The position numbers and the translations under genes were made by a program. The notes under the pieces were generated by a model. It had not been told where the DNA came from and made no database searches. It worked only from the letters and a program-made list of their open reading frames with translations. DNA of 64,000 nucleotides from assembly GCF_900155595.1 (NCBI RefSeq), contig NZ_FTPB01000004.1, positions 372,001 to 436,000 on the forward strand, in the 5' to 3' direction. Source of the DNA: Actinomyces mediterranea (GTDB lineage Bacteria > Actinomycetota > Actinomycetes > Actinomycetales > Actinomycetaceae). This document shows, in pieces, positions 47,322 to 56,089 of the stretch. Each line of letters begins with the position of its first letter. Within the stretch, counting starts at the first letter, position 1.

Positions 47322-48082
47322 GTACCGCAGCACGGCGCGTCGCTCCGCTCGACTCCGAAGCGAAATCGGGCCCTTGGCCGCGCGGTATTTCGAGGACGCC
47401 CGAATTGTCCATCGGTCAGGTCGTCGGCGAGCTCAAGGCCGAGTTCCCCGCGATCACCCTGTCGAAGGTGCGCTTCCTTGAAGAGCAGCAGCTCGTGTGC
47501 CCGGCGCGCACAGGGGCGGGCTATCGGAAGTATTCGAGGGCGGATATCGAGCGGCTGCGCTACATTCTGACAGCGCAGAGGGACTCGTTCACGCCGCTCA
47601 AGGTCATCGGAGATCAGCTCCGCTCTCTCGATGCCGGTCACGAGGTCGAGCCCGTTCGGCGTGCGCGCGTCATCGCCTCCGAGGGCAGGGTGGTCGTCTC
47701 GTCCTCGCAGTCGATTCCGGCGCGCGAACTCATGGATCTGACGGGCCTTGACGCCGAAGCCCTCGACGCCTATGTCCGCATGGGGATCCTCACCCCTGAC
47801 ATGTCGGGCTATTTTCCCTCGCGCGGCGTTCAGATCGTGCAGCTGCTCCTTCAGCTCGAGGCTCTGGGCATCGACTCACGGATGTTGAGATCGGTCCGCA
47901 TGGGTGCCGAGCGCAGTGCCGATATTGTCGATCAGACGATTTCGTCACAACATTCCCGCCAGCGCGCCGGTGATCAGGAGAGGGCGCGCGCCCGGTCGAG
48001 TGAGTGCGGGGAGTTGCTCGCCGATTTGCACCGTGAGATGCTGCGCGTGTCGATCTTTCAGTTGAATGGCGACAGCGCCTAG
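47318..48082 (+). CDS. MerR-family regulator, FtsR-like
   Basis: A 254-aa MerR-type protein: winged helix at about residues 30-95 (LSIGQVVGELKAEFPAITLSKVRFLEEQQLVCPARTGAGYRKYSRADIERLRYIL-type) followed by a long helical C-terminal part. It corresponds by position and N-terminal sequence to corynebacterial FtsR and mycobacterial Rv1828, the latter group known to bind the ftsZ promoter region. It starts inside the garA stop codon, so both are translationally coupled. No metal-binding cysteine signature of classical MerR is seen. Confidence 0.85.
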   Translation: MSTAARRVAPLDSEAKSGPWPRGISRTPELSIGQVVGELKAEFPAITLSKVRFLEEQQLVCPARTGAGYRKYSRADIERLRYILTAQRDSFTPLKVIGDQLRSLDAGHEVEPVRRARVIASEGRVVVSSSQSIPARELMDLTGLDAEALDAYVRMGILTPDMSGYFPSRGVQIVQLLLQLEALGIDSRMLRSVRMGAERSADIVDQTISSQHSRQRAGDQERARARSSECGELLADLHREMLRVSIFQLNGDSA

Positions 48083-48199
48083 AAACCTTCATCCTATACT
48101 TGAGGGTGAGGCTCGCCGGTGCGGTCGTTGACCCGCCGGCTTCTACCGCCTAGCGTGAAGTCATCGTCATCTTTCATCTGCAGTATCAAGGAGCACGAC

Positions 48200-48751
48200 G
48201 TGAGCGCCGAACCACACGAAGCCGCATCGCGGCAGGCCATGCTCTTCGGCGACCCCCTTGAGGGCATTGAGGGAGATGACCTCGGATATCGCGGCCCCGT
48301 CGCGTGCACCGCTGCCGGCATCACGTACCGCCAACTCGACTATTGGGCCCGCACCGGCTTGCTGCAGCCCTCGGTTCGCGCGGCCAGGGGATCGGGTTCT
48401 CAGCGCCTCTACTCCTTCAAGGATATCCTGGTTCTTAAAATTGTGAAAAAACTTTTGGATGCGGGCGTCTCGCTTCAGCAGGTCCGATCCGCCGTCGTCC
48501 AACTCCAGGACAGGGGAGTGGATGATCTCGCCTCCATCACCCTCATGAGCGACGGAGCCTCCGTATACGAATGCACATCGACCGATGAGGTCATCGACCT
48601 TCTTCAGGGCGGGCAGGGCGTCTTCGGCATCGCTGTGGGGCGAGTATGGCGCGAAGTCGAAGGATCTCTCGCAGACCTGCCAATCGAGAGAATCGACGAA
48701 CACGTCGATGAACTCGCAGAGCGGCGCAGGCGCAAACGCTCCGCTTCCTGA
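48200..48751 (+). CDS. MerR-family regulator, Rv1830-like
   Basis: A 183-aa MerR-type regulator. Conserved segment: ACTAAGITYRQLDYWARTGLLQPSVRAARGSGSQRLYSFKDILVLKIVKKLLDAGVSL-type sequence (about 35-95), the hallmark of the second MerR protein in this actinobacterial cluster. GTG 48200 is placed by AAGGAG 6-7 nt upstream; the frame from 48119 is too long. In mycobacteria a BFN-domain gene (Rv1829) lies between the two merR genes; none is present here. It ends at a 22-bp bidirectional terminator. Confidence 0.88.
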   Translation: MSAEPHEAASRQAMLFGDPLEGIEGDDLGYRGPVACTAAGITYRQLDYWARTGLLQPSVRAARGSGSQRLYSFKDILVLKIVKKLLDAGVSLQQVRSAVVQLQDRGVDDLASITLMSDGASVYECTSTDEVIDLLQGGQGVFGIAVGRVWREVEGSLADLPIERIDEHVDELAERRRRKRSAS

Positions 48752-48754
48752 GCG

Positions 48755-48804
48755 GCTGAGAGAATCGGCGGATCGCGTAGAGGCGATCCGCCGATTCTCT
48801 CAGC
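48755..48804. terminator. Bidirectional 22-bp terminator
   Basis: A perfect 22-bp stem (48755-48776 and 48783-48804, 6-nt loop GTAGAG) between the convergent merR and Hsp70-like genes. The stop codon of the latter lies in the right arm. One of the strongest hairpins in the window. Confidence 0.88.
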
Positions 48805-50317
48805 GTCGTCCGAGCCGGATCCTCGTGGAATAACCGGAGTCGAGATCGGCAATCTCCACATCCACGATGCCGTTCTCGTCGACGAAGTAGCGCTCCTCGA
48901 TGAGGGGACCGCTCTCGGTGCGGACGATCTCCACCTGTGCGAGATTCTCATCATGGATCTGCAGGAGGCGATCGAAGGGCATGAGGACCTCTCCGCAGGG
49001 GGAGACTTCACCGCGGGGCACGCCCTCAGCGTCCGTCGACAGATATTCGACGAAGCGATAGTAGCCGACATTGTGGGCCGCGCGGTAGCGCCTCGTGACG
49101 ACCGTGGACTGTCCGGGCGTCCACCTCGCATCCGGGTCAAGCAGGGGATCGAAGGACAGGGTTCGGCCCGACTCTTTCTCCCTGAAGACTCCAACGCCTC
49201 TGGACAGTCGCTCTGTGAGGGAGTAACCGGCGGTCTCGTCGGCCGCGAGTGCCAGGCCGATCGCCGTTGATCCGCCCGTGTGGGGGGAACGGTGGACCCT
49301 GCGCCCGAAGCGGGCGCGAAGGATTCGGGAGACGAGGGGCAGCCGCGAGGCGCCGCCGACGACGTAGAGGCCGGCGACATGGTCGGGCAGGACCCTTGTG
49401 CCGTCCTCATCGGTGTCGAGCAGCGGGTCGAGTATGACGAGAGTGTGGTCGACGAGGTCTTGAGCGTCATCGTAGAAGTCGGTGACGGGCGCTGAAGTTG
49501 CGACTCCACCAACAGGGGCGGAGATGTAGCGGCTCTGAGGAGTCAGAGTTTCCTTCGCAATGCGGGCATCGTCGATGAGTCGCGCCCACTCGGCCTCGCC
49601 AAGCTCGGCGGGGGTGATATTCGCGGCTTTCGCGAGGATCGTGGCGAGGACCATGTCGAAGTCGTCACCGCCGAGCAGGTTATCGCCGCGCGAGTCGAGG
49701 ACTACGTGCGAGGTCCCCGTTGCGGCGACCAGTGACGCATCGAAGGTGCCGCCGCCCAAGTCGTAGACGAGGACGGAGGTGCGCCGGGAATTGAGGGTGC
49801 CGCCGTGACGGTGTGTGTATTCGAAACCGGCAGCAGAGGGTTCGTTGAGCATCTCAATGACGGACCATCCGGCGTTCTTGAAGGCCTCGAGTGTGAGGAA
49901 GCGCTGTGCCGACCATGCGCGGGCGGGAATGCCGATAACTGCTTCGAGGGGCTCGCCGGGGGCGACCTCGGAGACGGAGGAGTTGGAGCGCACCTGGTCT
50001 GCGACATAGGCGAGGAAGCGGGTGAGCAGTTCGATAACTTCGATATCGCGATTACCCAGGCGCAGTGTGGACGTCGGGGTGATAGTCGCATCCGCCAGCG
50101 CTCGTTTGAAGGAGCGAATGAAGGGGCGGCCCTGAGAGGCGGCCCTTTCGGCCTCGAATCCGAAGACGCAGTGCGCATCCTCATCGAGGGCGACGATCGA
50201 TGGGATGAAGTCCCGATCGTCTCCAGCGGCGTCTATGAATGACACGAGCGGATAGTTGCCTCGATCGACGACTGCGACGGTCGTGCGGGTGGTACCGAAA
50301 TCTACGCCAAACTTCAT
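48800..50317 (-). CDS. Hsp70 family (DnaK-like) protein
   Basis: A 505-aa protein with a complete Hsp70/actin-type ATPase domain: FGVDFGTTRTTVAVV at the N-terminus, FIPSIVALD, AVIGIPARAW, NEPSAAGFEY, VLVYDLGGGTFDASLV and YVVGGASRLPLVSRIL. The C-terminal part (about 370-505) is a reduced beta-rich region without the alpha-helical lid or EEVD-type tail of DnaK, so it is not the housekeeping chaperone. ATG 50317 (MKFGVDFG) is the start; the frame to 50482 is longer without support. It follows the PAP2 gene after 4 nt. Function unknown. Confidence 0.85.
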   Translation of the reverse strand: MKFGVDFGTTRTTVAVVDRGNYPLVSFIDAAGDDRDFIPSIVALDEDAHCVFGFEAERAASQGRPFIRSFKRALADATITPTSTLRLGNRDIEVIELLTRFLAYVADQVRSNSSVSEVAPGEPLEAVIGIPARAWSAQRFLTLEAFKNAGWSVIEMLNEPSAAGFEYTHRHGGTLNSRRTSVLVYDLGGGTFDASLVAATGTSHVVLDSRGDNLLGGDDFDMVLATILAKAANITPAELGEAEWARLIDDARIAKETLTPQSRYISAPVGGVATSAPVTDFYDDAQDLVDHTLVILDPLLDTDEDGTRVLPDHVAGLYVVGGASRLPLVSRILRARFGRRVHRSPHTGGSTAIGLALAADETAGYSLTERLSRGVGVFREKESGRTLSFDPLLDPDARWTPGQSTVVTRRYRAAHNVGYYRFVEYLSTDAEGVPRGEVSPCGEVLMPFDRLLQIHDENLAQVEIVRTESGPLIEERYFVDENGIVDVEIADLDSGYSTRIRLGRR

Positions 50318-50321
50318 GGGG

Positions 50322-51122
50322 TCAGCGTATCGCCGACTTGTCGACAATCCGTGGATACCCCTGTCCGTTCGGGGTGTCGGGAGTGAGAATGGTGTTCTGA
50401 ACCACAACGGCGAGGACGAAGCCGACCGCGCAGTACGAGGCTCCGGCGATCGCGTCGAGGACATAGTGGTTCGCCGTCGCAATGATCACCCAGATGGTGA
50501 ATAGCGGATGAATCGCGAGGAGGAGGCGCTGCCAGGTGGCCTTCCATACGAAGAGCCCGAGGAAGAGCGCGCACCACACGGCCCATCCCGTGTGCATCGA
50601 GGGCATGGCTGCGTACTGATTCGCCAGGGAGCCCGCTGCTTCGGAGTATCCCGAACCGACCGTCGACTGGGTGGCGACCGAGTCCACGAAGCCGTATGTC
50701 GCCAAGAATCTGGGGGGTGCGAGGGGGAATGCCCAATAGGTGATCATCGCGCCCGCCGTCATGATGAACAGCGAGTTGCGCGAGAGAATGTACCGGTCGG
50801 GCCGACGGGTCCATATGAGCACGAGCGCGCCGACGGTGAATGCGAAGAACGACACGGAGTAGAAGGTCGACGAAACCGATGCGATGACCGGGTGGTCGGC
50901 GAGCCACTGGTTGAGCCCCAATTCGATGTCGACGCCCAGAGCGCGTTCGACTGCGAGGATCTCGCGCGCGTGACGGTACGCGACGGAGGGGACAACGGGT
51001 GCGAGAAAGCACAGGACCGAGTAGAGGACGACGGAACTGGCGACGAGGCCGACTTCAGCGACGGCGGAGCGTCGGCGAACCTCGGGGCGCACGAGGGCGA
51101 CCGACTCAACTACTGGACTCAC
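50322..51122 (-). CDS. PAP2-superfamily membrane phosphatase
   Basis: A 266-aa integral membrane protein with about six hydrophobic segments and the PAP2 / inositol phosphotransferase-type motifs: PPRF region, MPSMHTGWAVW with the catalytic SMH triad part, and IATANHYVLDAIAGA with the nucleophile-activating His/Asp. Such enzymes dephosphorylate or transfer phospho-head groups from lipid phosphates. GTG 51122 has AGGAA upstream, and TAGGCT at 51142-51147 may be the -10. It is probably co-transcribed with the Hsp70-like gene 4 nt downstream. Confidence 0.87.
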   Translation of the reverse strand: MSPVVESVALVRPEVRRRSAVAEVGLVASSVVLYSVLCFLAPVVPSVAYRHAREILAVERALGVDIELGLNQWLADHPVIASVSSTFYSVSFFAFTVGALVLIWTRRPDRYILSRNSLFIMTAGAMITYWAFPLAPPRFLATYGFVDSVATQSTVGSGYSEAAGSLANQYAAMPSMHTGWAVWCALFLGLFVWKATWQRLLLAIHPLFTIWVIIATANHYVLDAIAGASYCAVGFVLAVVVQNTILTPDTPNGQGYPRIVDKSAIR

Positions 51123-51250
51123 GCAGATTCCTGTTCTTGATAGCCTATCCGCGTTTTATCCTAAGCGCCCGTGTTCGTGAGCGGCAGAGCGGGGAGTGTG
51201 ATTTCAGGGGACGAAGAGGGTGATTCTGGATACCTTCCCCTAGAAATGAC

Positions 51251-51264
51251 ATAATGCGCATTAT
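51251..51264. promoter_or_regulatory. Perfect 14-bp palindrome upstream of rbpA
   Basis: ATAATGCGCATTAT is a perfect, AT-rich palindrome in a GC-rich intergenic region about 30 nt before the TAAGAT hexamer (51294-51299), the best -10 candidate for rbpA. It has the size of an operator for a dimeric repressor or activator, for example of the Fur/Zur type, but I cannot assign the protein. Confidence 0.45.
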
Positions 51265-51335
51265 CGGATCGGGTATGAGGGGAGAGATTCCGATAAGATC
51301 GTCACCGTTCCTAAAAATTCGTCAAGGAGGCTGCT

Positions 51336-51701
51336 ATGGCGGATCGTGCGCTTCGAGGCATGCAGATCGGCGCGAAGTCGATGGAATCCGAAGATGGCGT
51401 GGTCTTCGCCGACAGGTTCACCGTCCGCTACATGTGTCCGAACGGTCATGAATTCGGCGTTCCTCTGTCCACCGAGGCGACGCCCCCTGCGACGTGGGAG
51501 TGCCGCTGCGGAGCACAGGCGGAACTGATCGGCGATCCTGTCGAGGATGAAGAGGCCAAGCCCGCCAAGCCGGTCCGCACTCACTGGGATATGCTCCGCG
51601 AGCGGCGTTCCCTCGAAGAACTCGATGTCGTCCTCCAAGAACAGCTGACGCTGTTGCGCGAAGGGCGTCTACGCCCCGAGGGCCACTACCGCAAAGGCTG
51701 A
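51336..51701 (+). CDS. rbpA: RNA polymerase-binding protein RbpA
   Basis: RbpA (121 aa) is an actinobacteria-specific transcription activator that binds the housekeeping sigma factor and core polymerase and stabilises open complexes. MADRALRGMQIGAKSMESEDGV at the N-terminus, the zinc-binding core (CPNGHEF...WECRCGAQA), and the sigma-interacting C-terminus HWDMLRERRSLEELDVVLQEQL-type helix are all intact. ATG 51336 has AAGGAGG about 7 nt upstream. Its presence fixes the phylum. Confidence 0.96.
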   Translation: MADRALRGMQIGAKSMESEDGVVFADRFTVRYMCPNGHEFGVPLSTEATPPATWECRCGAQAELIGDPVEDEEAKPAKPVRTHWDMLRERRSLEELDVVLQEQLTLLREGRLRPEGHYRKG

Positions 51702-51749
51702 TTTCCTGCCTATGCGACGCAGGGCGCGACACCGACGGCACTGACATAA

Positions 51750-53333
51750 TCATTTGTGCGACGAGGAGCGCACACGACCCCTCACCATTGCCGCAAGACA
51801 TGCGAACACCCACAGACCAGTCATTACCATGATCGTCTGAGCGGGAATGTCTCCCATTGTCGCCGCTGGCGTCATCGATGTTCGCAGCGGCACCGATTCC
51901 ACCAGAAGGTCTGCCGTTTGTGGTTCAGTCGATGCTTGAATCGTTCCATCGTGTCGGATCACCACCGACGACCCTGTCGTCGACGCCTGGATCGCTGAAC
52001 GGGAGAATTCCATCGCCCTGAATCGCAGGAGTTGCGCCTGCTGGGCGGATTCGGCGCTGGTGCGGAAGTGGTAGTTGTTCGACGGCGCAATGATGACCTG
52101 CCCGCCCAGTCTCACCCCTTCTCCGATGACCGACGAATACGCCGACTCGAAGCAAATGCCGACCGCTGTGGGAATCGTACGACCGTCTAACAGGACGATG
52201 CTCATAATAGCGGGTTCGCTGCCCGCCCCCATATCCTTGTTGACCTGGGCCGATTGCGTCGCCAGGCGGGAAATGAGGGATCTGAGCGGGATGAATTCGC
52301 CGAAGGGCACGGGCTTTTGCTTCGCATAGAGGGTCGACTCGTCCAGCCCCACTCCCCCATTCCATATTCCCAGCCAATTCCACCGCAGCTCATCAGCCAC
52401 ATTGGCGAACCCGAAAAGGATCGGCGCGTTGACGCTGCGCGCAGCAGAATCGAGAATGGTTGTCACTAAACGGGATTCTCGCGGATCGCGGTCCGCCCCG
52501 GTCTCCCCCCAGATGACGAGGTCGACTTCCTCACCGGATTCGGCGAGTTCACGAGTCACTCTGGCATTGTTCGCCGTTACCTTGCCCTCTTCGGAAAAGG
52601 TGAGTGCACCGGGCAATTCGACATCGCCCTGGATGACTCCGACTCTCAAGGCCCCCGATTCCCCACCGGAATCGAGGGGTATAAGGGCGGTAGCGCCGAC
52701 AACGGATACGGCCGCAATGGCAAGTGCAGCCCGTAGCCTCACTGGCACGGACCTGCTCGTGCCGCGGCGTCCGCGAGACGCCACGAGGCGGCATGCGACA
52801 GCGAGGGCGACAGTAACGACGGAGACGAGGACCTCTCCCCCCCACGGGGCGAGGCGCCCGAGAGGGGAATCGACCTGCGGCATTGCGACATTGCCCCACG
52901 GGAACCCCGTCCACGGGTAATGGCTGCGTAGCTGCTCAACGCCCGCCCAGGTCAGCGAATAGACGAGGATTTGAGCGAGGGCGCGCGACGTCCACACCCA
53001 TGCGCGGCTCAAACGCACAATGACCACCCACACCACCAAAGCGATGATCTGCGTGGCCGCCAGAGCGATCCACGGCAGGACTCCCCCAGTCGCCAGGGGC
53101 ACCCATGAGACGAGGGGGATCCACCAGCACCCGGCGAAGACGATCGTATTGAGGACCATCCGCCCGAGTCCGCGGCCCTCCAAACGGGAGAAGTACACGG
53201 CCAGAGCGGGAATCGTCATCCACCACCACGACAGGGAGGGGAAGGCGGACCACAGTGCGACGCCCGCGCATCCGCTCACTGCCAAATCGACGAACAGTAC
53301 GAGCATCGCACGGGTTGTCACAGCGCGGACCAT
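51750..53333 (-). CDS. lnt: Apolipoprotein N-acyltransferase
   Basis: Lnt (527 aa) N-acylates the lipid-modified cysteine of lipoproteins. About six N-terminal membrane segments (to about residue 185) and one at the C-terminus frame an extracytoplasmic nitrilase-like domain (225-480). The catalytic triad can be read as Glu277 (VIWGETG), Lys338 (AKQKPVPFGEFIP) and Cys394 (GICFESAYS). It overlaps the helY 3' end by 16 nt, so both are co-transcribed. The lipoprotein-type substrate-binding protein in this window (59189-60223) is a potential client. Confidence 0.92.
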   Translation of the reverse strand: MVRAVTTRAMLVLFVDLAVSGCAGVALWSAFPSLSWWWMTIPALAVYFSRLEGRGLGRMVLNTIVFAGCWWIPLVSWVPLATGGVLPWIALAATQIIALVVWVVIVRLSRAWVWTSRALAQILVYSLTWAGVEQLRSHYPWTGFPWGNVAMPQVDSPLGRLAPWGGEVLVSVVTVALAVACRLVASRGRRGTSRSVPVRLRAALAIAAVSVVGATALIPLDSGGESGALRVGVIQGDVELPGALTFSEEGKVTANNARVTRELAESGEEVDLVIWGETGADRDPRESRLVTTILDSAARSVNAPILFGFANVADELRWNWLGIWNGGVGLDESTLYAKQKPVPFGEFIPLRSLISRLATQSAQVNKDMGAGSEPAIMSIVLLDGRTIPTAVGICFESAYSSVIGEGVRLGGQVIIAPSNNYHFRTSAESAQQAQLLRFRAMEFSRSAIQASTTGSSVVIRHDGTIQASTEPQTADLLVESVPLRTSMTPAATMGDIPAQTIMVMTGLWVFACLAAMVRGRVRSSSHK

Positions 53334-56089
53334 GCCACCACCCCGTGCGCGAGCGCGTTCTTCGCATCCCTCGCCGTCTTCTCAAGATCACGATGGTCGA
53401 CATGGCGCAACTGATCAAGAAGATCCATCACTTGTCGGATCCACCTCACAAAGTCGCCGCCCTGCATTTCGTCCTGCGACAGGGCCGTCGACAGTGCAGC
53501 GCCATGCGCCCACGCCAGGCACGGTCCCATGAGGCCCGGATCGGGCAGGGCCGACTGGGCGACGCCCGCGCGCTTCTCCGCACCCGTGACCCGCGCTGCC
53601 GCATCGAGCGTCGCATCCCACGCGCGGGCCAGGGAAAGGGACATTCCGGCGGGGGGCAGCGTCTGGCCGTCCTCGTCACGGCGCGACTCATAGACGCAGG
53701 TCGAGGCGATGGCCGCGAGTTCCGGGGCTGGGAGGCCATCCCACGCCCCCGAGGAGATCGCCTCCATGACGATGAGGTCCCGCTCCCCGTAGACTCTGCG
53801 CAGCTGCTGTCCCCTGTGAGTCACTTCGTCACCGCTGAGGAACCCCAGTCGTTCAAGGACGGCGCAGACCCGGTCGAATTCTTTGGCAACTGAGTTCGTC
53901 CGCGTCTCGATAGACCTCATCACCTGGGCGTGCTCGCGGTTGAGTCGCGCCCAGTGGTGGCCCGCACCGGCGTGTTCCTCGCGCCTGGGGCACTGATGGA
54001 CCGGATGGCGCCTGAGGCGCCGCTCGAGCTCGTCAATGTCCCCGTCCTCGTAGACGACGCGGGAGGAGGCGGGGCGCAGAGCACCGGAACGAACGAGGCG
54101 GCGCAGTTCGTCGCCGATGCGGACTCGCTCCTTGTTCCTGCGCAATGCGGATCCGCCTGCGATGGGGATCCGCCCGACCTTCGCAATGCCCGTGCGCGCC
54201 TCATCAGTCGGCAGGGCATGCCACTTCGCGTCGGTCCCGATGAGCGTCGTCACGACGCGCCCGGTGGCGTTGTGTTCCTGGAATGCGACGACCCCGAAGA
54301 GGATCCGCCGCCCCCTCCCATAGGACACGACATCCCCGGGGAGCAGGTCGACGACGGACTCCCGGTTCGCCTGACGCTGCATATCGGCCCTCTGCTTCGC
54401 CCGGGTTTTCTGTCGCTGAGCGATCTCGTCGCGCAGTGTGAAGTACTCCGAGGCGTCGCCCCTCGAACACGACATCGCCTCTGACAGATGCGACAGGCGC
54501 GCCGTCAGTTCGCGCGAGCGAGTCGCCAGGTGCACCACCGACTGGTCGGCTTGGAACTGGGCGAAGGAGGTTTCGAGGACGGAGCGCGTCGCCGCCCGGG
54601 TCGAATGGTCAAGCAGATTGACAACCATGTTGTATCTCGGCGTAAAAGCGCTGATCAGCGGATACGTCCTTTTCGACGCAAGTGCGGCCACCTCTTCGGG
54701 TGCGACACTCCCCCGGTGGAGGACAACGGCGTGCCCCTCGGTGTCGATACCCCGTCGGCCTGCGCGTCCCGACAATTGGGTGAACTCCCCGGGGGTCAGT
54801 CGCACGTGTTCGGCGCCATTCCACTTGCGAAGAGACTCGATGACGACGCACCGGGCGGGCATATTGATGCCGAGTGCGAGAGTCTCCGTCGCGTACACCA
54901 TCTTGATGAGGCCGCGCGTGAATAGGTGTTCCACCGCTTCCTTCATAAGGGGCAGCATCCCCGCGTGGTGGGCCGCCACTCCCCTCTCGAGTGCGCTCGC
55001 CCACTGCGATACCCCAAGGACCGCGTAATCCTCGGGCGCGATCATCTGGCACACTTCGTCGACATAGCGGCGGATCTCTTCGGCCTCGTCGCGCGTCGTC
55101 AGAACGATCCTCGTCGTGAGGATCTGCGCGACCGCGTCCTGGCAACCCGCGCGCGAGAAAATGAAGGTGATTGCGGGCAACAGCCCTGCATGATCCAATG
55201 TGAGGAGCGTCGATGGCCTCGACTCCCGTGTGCGCGGAACCTCCGGGAGATTCCAATTGCGCGAGCCTCGACCATCGCGCGCCCGAGGTCTCGGCACCAC
55301 CGCATTGAGGAGTTCCGGATTGATGCGGCCCGACACCCCCCGCCCGTCCTTCGAGGGGGCATACAGGTCGTAGAGGGTGGAGCCCACCATCATGTGCTGG
55401 TACAGGGGGACCGGCCTCGTCTCGGAGACGATGACGCGACAGCCGGAGCGCACTTCGGACACCCATTGGCCGAATTCCTCGGCATTCGAGACGGTCGCAG
55501 ATAGTGCGACGATCTGTTTGCCTGCGGGCAGGTGGATGATCACTTCTTCCCAGACGGGGCCTCGGAAACGATCGGCGAGATAATGGACTTCGTCGAGGAC
55601 CACGGACTCCAAGTCGCTCAGATCGGCGCCCGCGTAGATCATATTGCGCAGCACCTCCGTCGTCATGACGACGACCGGCGCATGAGGATTGATCGACACG
55701 TCCCCGGTGAGCAGACCGACTGTGTCCTCACCGAAGCGGCGCCGAAGGTCGACGAACTTCTGATTAGACAGCGCCTTGATGGGTGTCGTGTAGAAGGAGC
55801 GGCGTGACTTCGACAGCGCCAGGTGTGTCGCGAATTCTCCGATGACGGTCTTTCCTGCGCCGGTGGGCGCGGCGACCAGCACGGATTCGCCCCGCTCTAC
55901 GGCGTCCATCGCATCGATTTGGAAGGCGTCAGGGGTGAAGCCGAGGGAATCGGTCCACACGGCGCGCTGGGTGGCTCGAACGCGCATCTCCTCCTTGAAT
56001 GCGGCCATCTTCTCGGCCGCCGACATCTCTTCGGATTCGGGCGGCTCGTCGGCGGCCGCTGACGCTCGCCTGCGTCGCCTCGGACTCAT
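53318..56089 (-). CDS. helY: Ski2-like DEAD/DEAH helicase HelY
   Basis: A 923-aa superfamily 2 helicase of the Ski2/Mtr4-like HelY group found in actinobacteria. Walker A is APTGAGKTVIGEFA (about residue 75), box II DEVHYLADRFRG, motif III SATVSNAEEFGQW, and motif VI QLSGRAGRRGID; the N-terminal helicase core is followed by a long helical C-terminal region. A role in RNA processing or decay is presumed. ATG 56089 overlaps the pafC stop (ATGA). In many relatives tatA and tatC lie between pafC and helY; they are absent here. Confidence 0.92.
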   Translation of the reverse strand: MSPRRRRRASAAADEPPESEEMSAAEKMAAFKEEMRVRATQRAVWTDSLGFTPDAFQIDAMDAVERGESVLVAAPTGAGKTVIGEFATHLALSKSRRSFYTTPIKALSNQKFVDLRRRFGEDTVGLLTGDVSINPHAPVVVMTTEVLRNMIYAGADLSDLESVVLDEVHYLADRFRGPVWEEVIIHLPAGKQIVALSATVSNAEEFGQWVSEVRSGCRVIVSETRPVPLYQHMMVGSTLYDLYAPSKDGRGVSGRINPELLNAVVPRPRARDGRGSRNWNLPEVPRTRESRPSTLLTLDHAGLLPAITFIFSRAGCQDAVAQILTTRIVLTTRDEAEEIRRYVDEVCQMIAPEDYAVLGVSQWASALERGVAAHHAGMLPLMKEAVEHLFTRGLIKMVYATETLALGINMPARCVVIESLRKWNGAEHVRLTPGEFTQLSGRAGRRGIDTEGHAVVLHRGSVAPEEVAALASKRTYPLISAFTPRYNMVVNLLDHSTRAATRSVLETSFAQFQADQSVVHLATRSRELTARLSHLSEAMSCSRGDASEYFTLRDEIAQRQKTRAKQRADMQRQANRESVVDLLPGDVVSYGRGRRILFGVVAFQEHNATGRVVTTLIGTDAKWHALPTDEARTGIAKVGRIPIAGGSALRRNKERVRIGDELRRLVRSGALRPASSRVVYEDGDIDELERRLRRHPVHQCPRREEHAGAGHHWARLNREHAQVMRSIETRTNSVAKEFDRVCAVLERLGFLSGDEVTHRGQQLRRVYGERDLIVMEAISSGAWDGLPAPELAAIASTCVYESRRDEDGQTLPPAGMSLSLARAWDATLDAAARVTGAEKRAGVAQSALPDPGLMGPCLAWAHGAALSTALSQDEMQGGDFVRWIRQVMDLLDQLRHVDHRDLEKTARDAKNALAHGVVAWSAL

